From the NCBI RefSeq assembly GCF_000620705.1, contig NZ_KK211166.1, positions 535,962-599,961 of the forward strand: a DNA stretch of 64,000 nucleotides, written 5' to 3'. Source of the DNA: Nocardioides sp. URHA0020 (GTDB lineage Bacteria; Actinomycetota; Actinomycetes; Propionibacteriales; Nocardioidaceae). The position numbers were made by a program, and so were the translations under genes. Below are positions 1-9,146 of this stretch, piece after piece; positions within the stretch are counted from its first letter, which is position 1, and every line of letters begins with the position of its first letter. The notes under the pieces were generated by a model. It worked only from the letters and a program-made list of their open reading frames with translations, was not told the DNA's origin and searched no databases.

Positions 1-24
1 AGCGGGTCCGGCGAGCCTGCGTCC

Positions 25-513
25 ATGAACCCCGACACCCGACCCGAGACGACCCTGGAGTCGTCGGTCCTCGTCCACCGCCCGGCCGGCGTGGTGGCGG
101 CCTTCGTCCTCGACTGGGGGCACGACCACCGCTGGCGCTCGCACGTCCAGCGGTTCACCTGCACCCCGCCGGGCCAGGCGGCCGTCGGCCAGCGACTCGT
201 GGAGGAGCTCCGCTTCGCCGGTCTCGTCTTCGTCACCCCGACGGTCGTGGAGACGGCCGACGAGCTGAGCGCGTCGTACGCCGGCGGCAGCTCCGCCATC
301 CAGGTGAGCGGGCGCCGCGTCGTCGTGCGCCTCGGCGCTGAGCGGTGCGAGGTCCGCGTCACGACCCGGCTGCGGGTCGGTGGACTGCTGCGCCCCTTCA
401 CCCCCCTGCTGGCGCCCTCCTACCGGCGGGCCGACGCCGCCGACCTGCGCGGTCTGCCGGGCGTGCTGGACACCATCCTCGGCACCGCGCCGGCGGGCAG
501 GTCGGAGCGATGA
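25..513 (+). CDS. SRPBCC-fold (polyketide cyclase/dehydrase-like) protein
   Basis: A 162-residue soluble protein. Its layout fits the SRPBCC/START-like ligand-binding fold: an N-terminal strand with VLVHRPAGVVAAFVLDW, a middle with a G-x-R-L-V-E-E-L-R strand, and a C-terminal helix rich in Leu and Arg. The usual family length is 140-160 residues. No catalytic residue can be assigned and the ligand is unknown. It is convergent with the large regulator that follows, with 90 bp between them. A weak -10-like GAGCCT lies 6 bp before the ATG, so it may be leaderless. Family assignment rests on pattern only; the function remains open. Confidence 0.6.
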   Translation: MNPDTRPETTLESSVLVHRPAGVVAAFVLDWGHDHRWRSHVQRFTCTPPGQAAVGQRLVEELRFAGLVFVTPTVVETADELSASYAGGSSAIQVSGRRVVVRLGAERCEVRVTTRLRVGGLLRPFTPLLAPSYRRADAADLRGLPGVLDTILGTAPAGRSER

Positions 514-603
514 GGGCGCCGCCGCCGGCGCCCCGGTGCTGTCGCTCGTCGGCGCGCGACCCAAGCGGGTCGTCCGCGACCTGCTGCTCGGCCTGGTCGA
601 TCC

Positions 604-3600
604 TCAGCGCGCGTAGCGCGCGGCGACCACCGCCAGGTCCTCGACCATCCGTGGCAGGCCCCACCGGCGGGCGAGGGCGACAGCCGCGGCGGCGTGCGCC
701 GTCGCGGCCTCGTCGTCACCCATGGCCGCCGCTCCGCGGGCCAGGAAGCCGTCGACCGGCCCCAGCGGCACCGCCGTCCCCGCCGAGCACATCCGGCCGG
801 CGTACGGCAGGACGAGCGGGTACGCCGCGCGGGCGAGGTCGGGGTCGTCCAGGCCGAGCGCGATCTCGAGCGCCATGCACGGGTAGAGCAGTGCCATGAA
901 CGAGTGCCCGGCCAGGTCGACCCCGAGCCGCTCGTGCAGCCGCGCGGCCAGGTCGGCGTCGCCGGCCCGCAGCGCGATCACGGTGGCCACGGGGCCGGCC
1001 GGGATGTCGCTGGACTCGACGAAGGAGCCGAGGAAGCCCGCGAGCTCGTCGTACTCCCCCGACAGCATGGCGCGCACGACGGTGGTCGCCGTGACCGCGT
1101 CGAGGATGTTCGGCATCCGCAGGTCGCGCGCCAGCTCACCCAGGCGCTCCATCGGGACGTCGGCCTCGTCGCCCCGCCCGGACATCGCCAGCCACGGCAC
1201 CTCCACGACGCGGAGCAGGGCCTCCGCGGACCCGAGGCCGTGCGCCCGGGTCAGCTCGACCAGCCTCGGCAGGTCCCGACGCACGGTGGCCGCGTCACCC
1301 ACCTCCGACGCCACGCTCACCGCCAGCGTCTCGGCGACCAGCCGGGTGCGGGTGTCGTCCAGCTGCCGGGCCGCCTCGACGGCCTCGCGGGCGTAGCGGA
1401 CCCGCTCGTCCATCGTGTCCGGCCGGGACCGCGCGGAGAACGCTCCCAGGTAGGCGAGCGCCCGGAGGCGCAGGTCGTCCGACGCCTCCGCGACCGCCAG
1501 CGCCTCGGCCACCAGAGCGTCGATGCGGACGACGTCGTCGCTGTAGTAGAGCTCCATGGCGAGGGCCAGCTGGGCCCGCGCCCGGAGCGCGGAGTCGCCC
1601 GCACCCAGCCGGCGCAGCGCCCGCTCCAGCGCCTCGACGATCGGGGCGTGCACGTAGCCGAAGGGCCGCACCTGCCACAGCGCGCCCTCCATCGTGGAGA
1701 TGGCGGCCCGGGTGGCGAGCTCGACGTCGTCGAGCCGCTCGGCCGTCAGCACCGCCTCGTCGACGGCGTCGGACACGCCCTGCCAGTCGCCGGCCCAGCG
1801 GCAGGCGTCGGCGAGCATCATCAGCAGCTCGAACCGCTCCCGGTCGCCGGCGGCGAGGTCGTCCTCCTGCCAGACGGCGGCCCGCCGCAGGTGGCGTGCC
1901 TCCTCGCCGTACGCCGTCTGCTGCCGCGCGGTGGCCGCCACCCGCAGGGCGGAGCGCCAGGCGTCCGGGCGGGACCCGCGTCCGGCGCGGGCCCAGTGGT
2001 GCATGAGGGAGGCGCGCTGCTCGGGGCGGGCCAGGCGCGAGCGCCGCTCGAGCACGCGCGCGAGCACCCGGTGCCACGTGGCCCGCTGGGCCTGCGACTG
2101 GGCGTCGTGGACCACCTCCCGGACCACGCCGTGGGAGAAGCGGTACGTCGCGGTCTCCTGCCCCGCGTCCACCACCAGCCCGGCGTCGAGCGCCGGCTGC
2201 AGGAGCTCGGCGGTCTCCTCCGGCTCGCGCTCGAGCGCGAACGCCAGCAGGTCGAGGTCGAAGTGGACGTCGACGACGGCCGCGGCCTCGAGCGCGGTCA
2301 CGGTCTCGGCCGGCAGGGCGTGCACGCGGTGCAGCACGACACCGGACAACGAGCTGCTCAGCGCTCCCCCGCTCTGCGCCAGCTCGGAGAGGTAGAAGGG
2401 GTTGCCGGCGGTCAGCTCCCACCACCGGTCGCGCTCCGCCGGCGAGTCCGGGTCGGTGCGCCCGGACACGATCGCCACCAGGTCTGCGGCCGCGGCCGGC
2501 GAGAGCCCGCGCAGGTCGAGTCGCACCCCTCCCTGACGGGCGAAGGTCGCCGCGAACTCGTCGAGCTCGGCCGACGACTCGCCGGCGCGGACGGTGGCCA
2601 CGAGCAGGAGCGGCTCGTGCCGGGCGAGCTGCTGGATGCGCAGCAGCAGCCGCAACGTGGCCGCGTCGGCCCACTGGAGATCCTCGACGATGCCGAGCAG
2701 CGGTCCCTGGGACGCCGCCTCGCAGGCGTGCCGGGCCAGCGCGTCGATGGTCTCGACGTCGTCGGACGGCTCGGTGGGACGCTGGCCGACCCGGTCCTCG
2801 AACATGCCCCGCTGACGGAACAGCGAGGAGACGACCGCCCGGAACGGCCACAGCAGCGGGGCGCCCTCGGCCGAGCACTGACCGGTCGCCACGGTGAAGT
2901 CCCGCTCGAACGCGTCCGCGGCCAGCTCCTGGACCAGGCGCGACTTGCCGACTCCGGGCTCGCCGGACACCAGCACCATCGCCGGGCGTCCGGTCGTCAC
3001 CGCCGCGAGCACCTCGCGCAGCCGGGCCAGCTCCTCCTCGCGACCCGCCAGCGGCCAGCGCGCCAGCGGCGGCGACTCGCGGAACCTGACCCGCCGCAGC
3101 CCGGGCCGGTGGTCGAGCTCGGCCGTCGGGAGGGCGGCGGGCCGCTCGTCCCACCCCACCGACGGGTCCTGGCGCAGCAGCGCGGTCTGGAGGTCGCGCA
3201 CCGGCGGGCTGGGATCGACGCCCAGCTCGTCGGCGAGCACCGAGCGCAACGACTGGAGGGCGGCCAGCGAGTCCGCCTGACGACCGTTGCGGGCCAGAGC
3301 GACGGCGTACAGCGCCCACCACCGCTCGTGCAGCGGGTGCTCGGCCGTGAGGGTGGCGAGCGCGGGCAGCACCTCGCCGTGCCGGCCGACCGCCAGCAAC
3401 GCGATCGTCCGCAGCTCCTGGGCGGCGGTGCGCAGACCGACCAGCCGCACCCGCTCCGCCGACGCGCCGGGGTCGTCGCCCAGATCGGCGTACGGCTCGC
3501 CCCGCCACCGCGCGAGCGCCTGGTCGAGCGATCCGACCACGGCCGCCACCTCGGCGCGGTCGGCCGGCTCGGCGCGCGGGCGCAGGTGGTCGGGTACGAC

Positions 3601-3957
3601 GCTCAGCACCGAGCGGGCCGCCGCGACGGCCGACTCGAGCTCGACCACGTCGGCGGCGACGACGCAGCCGCGCAGCGCGTAGCCCTCGTTGTCGGTGACC
3701 AGCATCCGGGGCTCGGCCCGAGGGGCCCGGTCCGGCTCCAGCACCCGCCGGAGGGCGGCGACGTACCCGTGCAGGGTGGCCAGCGCCCCGGCCGGCGGTC
3801 GGTCGGCCCAGACGCGCGCGATCACCGTGTCGACGGGGACGGCGCGCCCCCCGGAGAGTGCGAGAGCGGCGACGATCGCCCGTTGCCGCGGCGTGCCGAG
3901 ATCCACCTGCTCCCCGTCTCGTCGCGCCTCGACAGGACCGAGCACGGCGATCTCCAC
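604..3957 (-). CDS. AfsR/SARP-type transcriptional regulator with BTAD and AAA ATPase domains
   Basis: A 1117-residue regulator. Residues about 1-100 form an OmpR-type winged helix (MEIAVLGPVEAR, then TPRQRAIVAAL). About 105-260 is the bacterial transcriptional activator domain, containing the ALARWRGEPYADL and ELGVDPSPPVRDLQ signatures. An AAA/NB-ARC-like ATPase follows, with Walker A GEPGVGKS near residue 331 and a Walker B-like LLGIVEDLQWAD. The long C-terminal half is helical and TPR-like. Relatives are large signal-integrating activators (AfsR or LuxR/MalT style). No biosynthetic cluster lies beside it, so its target is unknown. The GTG start at 3957 follows a -10 TAGGGT by 6 bp, giving a leaderless transcript that begins directly after the rplL terminator. 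Confidence 0.85.
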   Translation of the reverse strand: MEIAVLGPVEARRDGEQVDLGTPRQRAIVAALALSGGRAVPVDTVIARVWADRPPAGALATLHGYVAALRRVLEPDRAPRAEPRMLVTDNEGYALRGCVVAADVVELESAVAAARSVLSVVPDHLRPRAEPADRAEVAAVVGSLDQALARWRGEPYADLGDDPGASAERVRLVGLRTAAQELRTIALLAVGRHGEVLPALATLTAEHPLHERWWALYAVALARNGRQADSLAALQSLRSVLADELGVDPSPPVRDLQTALLRQDPSVGWDERPAALPTAELDHRPGLRRVRFRESPPLARWPLAGREEELARLREVLAAVTTGRPAMVLVSGEPGVGKSRLVQELAADAFERDFTVATGQCSAEGAPLLWPFRAVVSSLFRQRGMFEDRVGQRPTEPSDDVETIDALARHACEAASQGPLLGIVEDLQWADAATLRLLLRIQQLARHEPLLLVATVRAGESSAELDEFAATFARQGGVRLDLRGLSPAAAADLVAIVSGRTDPDSPAERDRWWELTAGNPFYLSELAQSGGALSSSLSGVVLHRVHALPAETVTALEAAAVVDVHFDLDLLAFALEREPEETAELLQPALDAGLVVDAGQETATYRFSHGVVREVVHDAQSQAQRATWHRVLARVLERRSRLARPEQRASLMHHWARAGRGSRPDAWRSALRVAATARQQTAYGEEARHLRRAAVWQEDDLAAGDRERFELLMMLADACRWAGDWQGVSDAVDEAVLTAERLDDVELATRAAISTMEGALWQVRPFGYVHAPIVEALERALRRLGAGDSALRARAQLALAMELYYSDDVVRIDALVAEALAVAEASDDLRLRALAYLGAFSARSRPDTMDERVRYAREAVEAARQLDDTRTRLVAETLAVSVASEVGDAATVRRDLPRLVELTRAHGLGSAEALLRVVEVPWLAMSGRGDEADVPMERLGELARDLRMPNILDAVTATTVVRAMLSGEYDELAGFLGSFVESSDIPAGPVATVIALRAGDADLAARLHERLGVDLAGHSFMALLYPCMALEIALGLDDPDLARAAYPLVLPYAGRMCSAGTAVPLGPVDGFLARGAAAMGDDEAATAHAAAAVALARRWGLPRMVEDLAVVAARYAR

Positions 3958-3963
3958 ACCACC

Positions 3964-3969
3964 ACCCTA
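3964..3969 (-). promoter_or_regulatory. -10 box of the AfsR-like gene (leaderless)
   Basis: TAGGGT is read on the minus strand 6 bp before the GTG. The expected -35 position falls inside the rplL terminator hairpin, and no good -35 is visible. Confidence 0.5.
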
Positions 3970-3978
3970 CGGAAATGA

Positions 3979-4017
3979 CACGAGGGGCGGCCACCGAATC
4001 GGTGACCGCCCCTCGTG
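3979..4017 (-). terminator. rplL terminator hairpin
   Basis: A near-perfect inverted repeat with arms CACGAGGGGCGG and CCGCCCCTCGTG plus an inner CACCGA/TCGGTG pair. It starts about 20 bp past the rplL stop. There is no long U-tract, as is usual in actinobacteria. Confidence 0.75.
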
Positions 4018-4038
4018 GGTGCAGCTAGGCGGAGATCG

Positions 4039-4428
4039 TCACTTGACGGTGACGGTGGCTCCGGCGCCCTCGAGCGCCTCCTTGGCCTTGTCGGCAGCAG
4101 CCTTGTCGACCTTCTCGAGGATCGCCTTGGGGGCGGACTCGACCAGGTCCTTGGCCTCCTTGAGACCGAGGGACGTGAGCGCGCGCACCTCCTTGATGAC
4201 GTTGATCTTCTTCTCGCCCGCGGACTCGAGGACGACGTCGAACTCGTCCTGCTCGGCAGCGGCCTCGGCGCCAGCGGCACCGCCGGCGGCGGGAGCAGCG
4301 GCAACGGCGACGGGAGCAGCAGCGGTGACGCCGAAGGTCTCCTCGAACTGCTTCACGAACTCGCTGAGCTCGATGAGGGTCATTTCCTTGAACGCGTCGA
4401 GCAGCTCGTCGGTGGTGAGCTTCGCCAT
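4039..4428 (-). CDS. rplL: 50S ribosomal protein L7/L12
   Basis: A 129-residue ribosomal stalk protein that binds L10 as dimers and recruits translation GTPases. The N-terminal dimerisation domain begins [16 protein letters not shown]. An Ala/Gly hinge follows (about 38-60), and the C-terminal domain carries [20 protein letters not shown] and ends GATVTVK. I chose the ATG at 4428 because GGAAGGAA lies 8 bp upstream and the family starts MAKL; a codon 6 residues earlier is open but unlikely. It is the second gene of the rplJ-rplL unit, 89 bp after rplJ, and is followed by a strong hairpin. Confidence 0.97.
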   Translation of the reverse strand: MAKLTTDELLDAFKEMTLIELSEFVKQFEETFGVTAAAPVAVAAAPAAGGAAGAEAAAEQDEFDVVLESAGEKKINVIKEVRALTSLGLKEAKDLVESAPKAILEKVDKAAADKAKEALEGAGATVTVK

Positions 4429-4517
4429 GGTGGCGTTTCCTTCCATTCGGTGGTCCGTGCGGCGCGGTGGCCGTCCGGACCGGGATTCAGGTGGTGTGTA
4501 CCGGGCTGATCCGAAGA

Positions 4518-5210
4518 TCAGGCCTCGGTGGCTTCGCCCTCGTCGGAGGCCTCGGCGGCGGGGGCGTCAGCCTCCACCGCAGCGGTCTCGTCGGCGGGGG
4601 TCTCGGTCTCGGCGGCCGCCTCGGGGGCGGTCTCCTCGGCCGGGGCCTCCTCGGCGGCGACCGGCGTACCGGCACCACCTGCGAGGATCGAGGGGTCCTG
4701 CTCGGCCTTCGCCTGCAGCGCACCCGCGAGACGGGCGGCCTGGGCGAGAGGAGCGTTGAGCAGGTAGACGGCCTGGCTGAGCGACGCGAGCATCGCGCCG
4801 GCCAGCTTGCCCATCAGCACCTCACGCGACTCGAGGTCCGCCAGCTTGGCGATCTCGGAGGCGTCGAGGGGCTTGCCGTCCAGGACGCCACCCTTGATGA
4901 CAAGGGTGGGGTTGGCCTTGGCAAAGTCACGCAGACCCTTTGCTGCCTCGACCACGTCGCCGTTGATGAAGGCGATGGCGGTCGGGCCGTGCAACAGGTC
5001 GTCCACGCCTTCGATCCCAGCCTCAGCGGCGGCGATCTTGGCGAGCGTGTTCTTGACCACGGCGTAGCTGGCGTTCTCGCCGAGGGAGCGCCGCAGGTCC
5101 TGCAGCTGCTTCACGGTGAGACCGCGGTACTCGGTCAGCACAGCACCGGCGGAGTCGTTGAACGAGTCAACGATCTCCGCGACGGCTGCCTGCTTGTCTG
5201 CCCGCGCCAT
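4518..5210 (-). CDS. rplJ: 50S ribosomal protein L10
   Basis: A 230-residue stalk-base protein that anchors the L7/L12 dimers. The N-terminal domain starts [17 protein letters not shown] and contains the family's [16 protein letters not shown] and [12 protein letters not shown]. The last 60 or so residues are an acidic Ala/Glu/Thr tail, longer than in E. coli (165 aa) but common in actinobacteria. The start at 5210 has GGAAGGAG just upstream. It is preceded by an L10-leader RNA and its own promoter, and is co-transcribed with rplL. Confidence 0.97.
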   Translation of the reverse strand: MARADKQAAVAEIVDSFNDSAGAVLTEYRGLTVKQLQDLRRSLGENASYAVVKNTLAKIAAAEAGIEGVDDLLHGPTAIAFINGDVVEAAKGLRDFAKANPTLVIKGGVLDGKPLDASEIAKLADLESREVLMGKLAGAMLASLSQAVYLLNAPLAQAARLAGALQAKAEQDPSILAGGAGTPVAAEEAPAEETAPEAAAETETPADETAAVEADAPAAEASDEGEATEA

Positions 5211-5402
5211 GGGTCTCCTTCCGGTGGTCGACCACCAGCGTCTCGGCCCCGGAAAGACGAACGCCCCGAGCGCAAGGCTCAGGGCGTGGAATTCGCGGAT
5301 CTCTCCGCGGTTCTGCTCTGTCCCCTGCGCAGGTCGTCCGCTTCGCGAACCCTTCGGTCGAGCTGCAGTGCACAGCCCGACAACCGGCGGTCTTTGGTTT
5401 CG
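5211..5402 (-). ncRNA. L10 leader (autoregulatory mRNA leader)
   Basis: The minus strand between the rplJ promoter and start codon reads as the bacterial L10 leader: AAAGACCGCCGG near its 5' end, a CGAAGGGTTCGCGAAG element, GACCTGCGCAGG, then a strong hairpin ACGCCCTGAG/CTCGGGGCGT just before the ribosome-binding site. In known cases the L10-L12 complex binds the kink-turn part of this leader and represses rplJL. The boundary is approximate and a covariance-model search would fix it. Confidence 0.8.
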
Positions 5403-5408
5403 TGGAGA

Positions 5409-5438
5409 ACCTTACGGGCGTGGTCGGCTGAGCGCCAA
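5409..5438 (-). promoter_or_regulatory. rplJL promoter
   Basis: On the minus strand -35 TTGGCG (5433-5438), an 18-bp spacer and -10 TAAGGT (5409-5414). This places the transcript start just before the L10 leader motif. Confidence 0.65.
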
Positions 5439-5463
5439 TTCGGGGCGGTGTCGGCTGCGGTGG

Positions 5464-5487
5464 GTTTCACCGCCTACCCGGTGAAAC
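5464..5487 (-). terminator. Terminator of the hydroxyacid dehydrogenase gene
   Basis: A perfect 9-bp stem, GTTTCACCG/CGGTGAAAC, with a 6-nt loop. It lies 60 bp past the dehydrogenase stop and upstream of the rplJ promoter. Confidence 0.65.
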
Positions 5488-5549
5488 TGCGGGTTCCGGT
5501 GCAGAACTTCGTCCGAGAACCCCGAGTTTCGTACCGGAAGCCGCCCCGG

Positions 5550-6500
5550 TCAGGTCAGCTCACGCACCGGCTCCCCGGCCTGCCAGGCCGCGATGTCCTC
5601 GACCGCCTCGGTGAAGAACGTCCGGTAGTTGCCCTCGGTGACGTAGCCCAGGTGCGGGACCGCGAGCAGGTTCGTCAGCTCCAGGAGCGGGTGCCCCGCC
5701 GGCAGCGGCTCCTCGTCGTACACGTCGAGTCCGGCGCCGGCGATCCGGCCCGCCCGCAGCGCCGCGACCAGCGCGTCGGTGTCGACGAGGCCGGCGCGGG
5801 AGGTGTTGACCAGGTACGACGTCGGGCGCATCGCGGCGAGCTCGGTCGCCCCGACGGTGCCGCGGGTGCTCTCCGAGAGCACCAGGTGCAGCGAGACGAA
5901 GTCGGAGCCGGCGAGCAGCTCCGACTTCTCGACCCGTCGGGCGCCCTCGGCGGCGGCCCGCTCCTCGGTCAGGTGCGGGCTCCACGCCAGCACGTCCATC
6001 TCGAAGGCTCGCGCGACCCGGGCGACCCGCGCGCCGATCCGGCCCAGGCCGACCAGTCCGAGGGTGGCTCCGGCCAGGTCGGTCCCGACCGTCGACTGCC
6101 ACGGGCTGTCGGGCGAGGCCAGCAGCTCCGACTCGGCGACGAGGTGCCGCGCCAGGCCGAGGATCAGCGCCCAGGTGAGCTCGGCGGGCGCGGTCGGCGA
6201 TGACCCGGTGCCGCACACGGTCACCCCGTGCTCCCGGCAGGCCTCGAGGTCGATCGAGGCGTTGCGCCGGCCCGTCGTGACGACCAGCCGGAGGTCGGGC
6301 AGCCGGCCGACCAGCGTCCGCGTCAGCGGGGTCCGCTCGCGCATCACCACGAGGATCTGCGCGCCGGCCAGGATCTCGGCGAGCGTGTCCTCGTCGCCCA
6401 CGTGGTCACGCACGGACGCGACGCTGACCCCGTCGAGGACCGACCAGTCGGCGTACGACGTCGCGACGCCCTGGTAGTCGTCGAGGATCACGCAGTGCAC
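5550..6500 (-). CDS. D-2-hydroxyacid dehydrogenase family protein
   Basis: A roughly 316-residue NAD(P)-dependent dehydrogenase. It shows the Rossmann motif GLVGLGRIGARVARVARAF, the catalytic Arg in NTSRAGLVDTDAL, the Glu in DVYDEEPLP and the His in AVPHLGYVTEG. It resembles phosphoglycerate dehydrogenase-like proteins that reduce 2-oxoacids, but lacks a C-terminal ACT domain; the substrate is unknown. GTG 6500 is preferred because GAGAGG lies 9 bp upstream; GTG 6509 is the alternative. The gene sits between rplA and rplJ, flanked on each side by a hairpin, so it looks like a separate unit inside the ribosomal protein cluster. Confidence 0.85.
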   Translation of the reverse strand: MHCVILDDYQGVATSYADWSVLDGVSVASVRDHVGDEDTLAEILAGAQILVVMRERTPLTRTLVGRLPDLRLVVTTGRRNASIDLEACREHGVTVCGTGSSPTAPAELTWALILGLARHLVAESELLASPDSPWQSTVGTDLAGATLGLVGLGRIGARVARVARAFEMDVLAWSPHLTEERAAAEGARRVEKSELLAGSDFVSLHLVLSESTRGTVGATELAAMRPTSYLVNTSRAGLVDTDALVAALRAGRIAGAGLDVYDEEPLPAGHPLLELTNLLAVPHLGYVTEGNYRTFFTEAVEDIAAWQAGEPVRELT

Positions 6501-6522
6501 GCCGACCACCCTCTCAAATGCA

Positions 6523-6555
6523 CGTCGACCCGCCCACAGGGTGGACGGGTCGACG
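6523..6555 (-). terminator. rplA terminator (GTCGACCCG-type hairpin)
   Basis: The inverted repeat CGTCGACCCGCCC...CGGGTCGACG begins about 16 bp past the rplA stop. It is one of three hairpins in this window sharing the same stem (also 14442-14478 and 33264-33299). Confidence 0.75.
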
Positions 6556-6570
6556 GGTGGAGCATGCGGA

Positions 6571-7290
6571 TCAGGCGGTGGCCTCGTCCTCAGCCGCGAC
6601 GTTCTTGGTGCGGTTGGGGTCGACCTGGACGCCGGGGCCCATGGTCGTGGAGACGGTCACCTTGCGGATGTAGCGGCCCTTGGAGCTGGCCGGCTTCAGA
6701 CGCAGCACCTCTTCGAGGGCCGAGGCGTAGTTCTCCGCGAGCTGGAGCTCCGAGAACGAGGCCTTGCCGATGATGAAGTGCAGGTTGGCGTGGCGGTCGA
6801 CGCGGAACTCGATCTTGCCGCCCTTGATGTCGGACACGGCCTTGGCCACGTCCGGCGTCACGGTGCCGGTCTTCGGGTTCGGCATCAGGCCGCGCGGGCC
6901 GAGCACGCGGCCGAGGCGGCCGACCTTGCCCATCATGTCGGGGGTCGCGACGACGGCGTCGAAGTCGAGCCACCCGCCGGCCACCTTGTCGATGAGCTCG
7001 TCGCCACCGACGACGTCGGCGCCGGCCTCACGGGCGGCGTCGGCCTTGTCACCGTTCGCGAACACGAGGACCTTGGCGGTCTTGCCCGTGCCGTGCGGCA
7101 GGTTGACGGTGCCGCGCACCATCTGGTCGGCCTTGCGGGGGTCGACGCCGAGACGCATCACGACGTCCACGGTCTCGTCGAACTTCTTCTTGCTGGTGGT
7201 CTTCGCGATCTTGATCGCGGCCAACGGGGCGTGGAGCTCGTCCTTGTCGAACGTCTCGGACGCCGCGCGGTAGGTCTTGCTGCGCTGCAT
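6571..7290 (-). CDS. rplA: 50S ribosomal protein L1
   Basis: A 239-residue protein of the L1 stalk that binds 23S rRNA helices 76-78. In other bacteria it represses its own rplKA mRNA. Signatures are [29 protein letters not shown] and the L1 motif [19 protein letters not shown]. Length matches the family (230-240). It lies 61 bp after rplK in the same unit and ends before a clear terminator. The start at 7290 has the purine-rich GGAAGAAGAG upstream. Confidence 0.97.
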   Translation of the reverse strand: MQRSKTYRAASETFDKDELHAPLAAIKIAKTTSKKKFDETVDVVMRLGVDPRKADQMVRGTVNLPHGTGKTAKVLVFANGDKADAAREAGADVVGGDELIDKVAGGWLDFDAVVATPDMMGKVGRLGRVLGPRGLMPNPKTGTVTPDVAKAVSDIKGGKIEFRVDRHANLHFIIGKASFSELQLAENYASALEEVLRLKPASSKGRYIRKVTVSTTMGPGVQVDPNRTKNVAAEDEATA

Positions 7291-7351
7291 AGCTGGTTCT
7301 CTCTTCTTCCAGGTCGTGGTCTAGGTGGGCCAGCGCGGCCCTGCCACTGTG

Positions 7352-7780
7352 TCAGTCGGTGGTGACGCCCATGGAGCGGGCGGTTCCTTCGACGATCTTC
7401 ATTGCTGCGTCGATGTCGTTCGCGTTGAGGTCGGGCAGCTTGGTCTGCGCGATCTCACGCACCTGGTCCTTGGTCAGCTTGCCGACCTTGACCGAGTGCG
7501 GCGTGCCGGAGCCCGACTTGAGGCCGGCGGCCTTCTTGATGAGCTCGGCGGCCGGCGGGGTCTTGGTGATGAACGAGAACGAGCGGTCCTCGTAGATCGT
7601 GATCTCGACCGGCACCACGTTGCCGCGCATGGACTCGGTCTGCGCGTTGTAGGCCTTGCAGAACTCCATGATGTTCACGCCGTGCGGACCGAGAGCGGTA
7701 CCGACGGGCGGAGCCGGAGTAGCGGCACCGGCCTGCAGCTGCACCTTGACGAGTGCGGCGATCTTCTTCTTGGGAGGCAT
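7352..7780 (-). CDS. rplK: 50S ribosomal protein L11
   Basis: A 142-residue protein of the GTPase-associated centre. The N-terminal [18 protein letters not shown] is followed by [20 protein letters not shown] and the C-terminal rRNA-binding domain with [14 protein letters not shown] and the ending [11 protein letters not shown]. Length matches the family. An AGAAAGAGAAG stretch precedes the ATG. It is preceded by a 131-bp leader with three possible hairpins after nusG. Confidence 0.97.
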   Translation of the reverse strand: MPPKKKIAALVKVQLQAGAATPAPPVGTALGPHGVNIMEFCKAYNAQTESMRGNVVPVEITIYEDRSFSFITKTPPAAELIKKAAGLKSGSGTPHSVKVGKLTKDQVREIAQTKLPDLNANDIDAAMKIVEGTARSMGVTTD

Positions 7781-7911
7781 CGTGCTTCTCTTTCTGATCT
7801 CGTGGTCATGACGAGACGTACGCCGTACGTCTCTGCCACCTTCTGGTGCCCGGTGCTTGCGGAACGGGCAACCGGACTAGTGTGCTCCGCCCGCGAGCGG
7901 GCGTGAAATCC
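7781..7911 (-). promoter_or_regulatory. Structured rplK leader / nusG-rplK intergenic
   Basis: Three inverted repeats fill this gap. CGCCCGC/GCGGGCG (7888-7903) comes right after nusG and may attenuate it. TGCCCG/CGGGCA (7847-7870) follows. GAGACGTACG-C-CGTACGTCTC (7813-7833) is a perfect 10-bp dyad about 33 bp before the rplK start. L1 autoregulation of rplKA is known in other bacteria; that one of these hairpins is the site is inference. Confidence 0.5.
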
Positions 7912-8805
7912 TCAGACCCGCTGGATCTGGCTGAAGCTGAGCTCGACCGGGGTCTCCCGGCCGAAGATCTCGACGAGGGCCTTGACCCGCTGGGACTCCG
8001 CATTGATCTCGGTGATCGTCGCGTGCAGCGTGGCGAACGGGCCGTCGACCACCATGACCGAGTCGGACACGTCGAAGTCGGCGACCTCGACGGGCTTCTT
8101 GGCGGCGGCACCGGACGACGAGCTCGGCGTGCCGGCGGCGGCGGCCTCGGCCTCGGCGCGCGCGACGACGGCCGGGGCCAGCATGCTCTCGACCTCGGAC
8201 ATCGACAGCGGCACCGGCTGGTGGCTGTGACCGACGAAGCCGGTCACGGACGGCGTGTGGCGGACCGCGGCCCACGACTCGTCGGTCAGGTCCATGCGGA
8301 CCAGGACGTAGCCGGGGAGAACGGTGCGCTTGACCATCTTGCGCTGGCCGTTCTTGATCTCCGCGACCTCCTCGGTGGGGACCACGATCTCGTGGATGTA
8401 GTCCTCCATGTTCAGGGAGATGATGCGGTTCTCGAGGTTCGACTTCACCCTGTTCTCCATGCCGGAGTAGGTGTGCACCACGAACCAGTCACCGGGCTTG
8501 GCCCACAGATCGCGCCGGAAGACCTCGAGCGGGTCGTCGTCATCGGCGTCGCCGGCGTCGTCGCCCTCGGCGTCCGGGCCCTCGTCACCCTCGGCCGCGG
8601 AGAGCTCGGCGCTGGAGCCGGCCGCCTCGTGGTCGTCGAGGCCGAGCGCGGCGTCGCTGTCCTCGCCGGTGACCTCAGCGTCCAGGCGCTGGTCCTCGAG
8701 GACGTCCGGGCCGTCGTTGGGCTCGCCGTACTGGTCCTCGAGCGTCGGCGTCGTCTCCTCAGCCTCGACCGAGTCGTACTCCTGCTCAGACACGTCCTGC
8801 TCCAT
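7912..8805 (-). CDS. nusG: Transcription termination/antitermination protein NusG
   Basis: A roughly 297-residue RNA polymerase-associated elongation factor. About the first 110 residues are an acidic Glu/Asp-rich extension, typical of actinobacterial NusG. The NGN domain follows ([38 protein letters not shown]). After an Ala-rich linker comes the KOW domain ([19 protein letters not shown], ending [12 protein letters not shown]). Start choice is uncertain: GTG 8808, ATG 8805 or GTG 8793 (with GGAG in front). It lies 42 bp downstream of secE and before rplK, the conserved order. Confidence 0.95.
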   Translation of the reverse strand: MEQDVSEQEYDSVEAEETTPTLEDQYGEPNDGPDVLEDQRLDAEVTGEDSDAALGLDDHEAAGSSAELSAAEGDEGPDAEGDDAGDADDDDPLEVFRRDLWAKPGDWFVVHTYSGMENRVKSNLENRIISLNMEDYIHEIVVPTEEVAEIKNGQRKMVKRTVLPGYVLVRMDLTDESWAAVRHTPSVTGFVGHSHQPVPLSMSEVESMLAPAVVARAEAEAAAAGTPSSSSGAAAKKPVEVADFDVSDSVMVVDGPFATLHATITEINAESQRVKALVEIFGRETPVELSFSQIQRV

Positions 8806-8847
8806 CACGTTGGGTGCTGCTGTTGTCGAACCGCCGGTCGGTCAGGT

Positions 8848-9090
8848 TCACGAGCCGCCGGAGAAGATCTCGAAGGCGAGCTTGCCGAAGCCGAGGTCGA
8901 GCAACGAGACCAGCGTCATCATGAAGACCACGAACACCATCACCACGATGAAGTAGGTGATCAGCTGTTCCTGCGTCGGGTAGACGACCTTGCGAAGCTC
9001 CGCCACGACCTGGCGGTAGAACGTCGGGATGCTGGTGCGCTTGGGGGCGCTGCCGCCCCGCTCACCGTGGACTGCCTTGCTGTCCGGCAC
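8848..9090 (-). CDS. secE: Preprotein translocase subunit SecE
   Basis: An 80-residue single-span membrane protein of the SecYEG channel. The cytoplasmic amphipathic part has FYRQVVAELRKVVYPTQEQL, followed by the membrane span YFIVVMVFVVFMMTLVSLL and a short tail. Size matches actinobacterial SecE. GTG start with GAGAGGGTGACGGA in front. The tRNA-Trp, secE, nusG order is conserved in actinobacteria. Confidence 0.95.
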   Translation of the reverse strand: MPDSKAVHGERGGSAPKRTSIPTFYRQVVAELRKVVYPTQEQLITYFIVVMVFVVFMMTLVSLLDLGFGKLAFEIFSGGS

Positions 9091-9146
9091 TCCGTCACCC
9101 TCTCATTGTCCGACCGTGGTCGGTCGGTATCACCTGATTGACCTTG

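Noticed and set aside
557..572. A terminator between the first two convergent genes (CGACCC/GGGTCG).
   Set aside because: Only six base pairs with a 4-nt loop. Such stems are expected by chance in DNA of this GC content.
694..3978. A plus-strand open frame of about 1,090 codons opposite the AfsR-like gene.
   Set aside because: Its composition is Arg/Gly/His/Pro-rich with no domain. The minus strand has clear BTAD and Walker motifs. High GC keeps antisense frames open.
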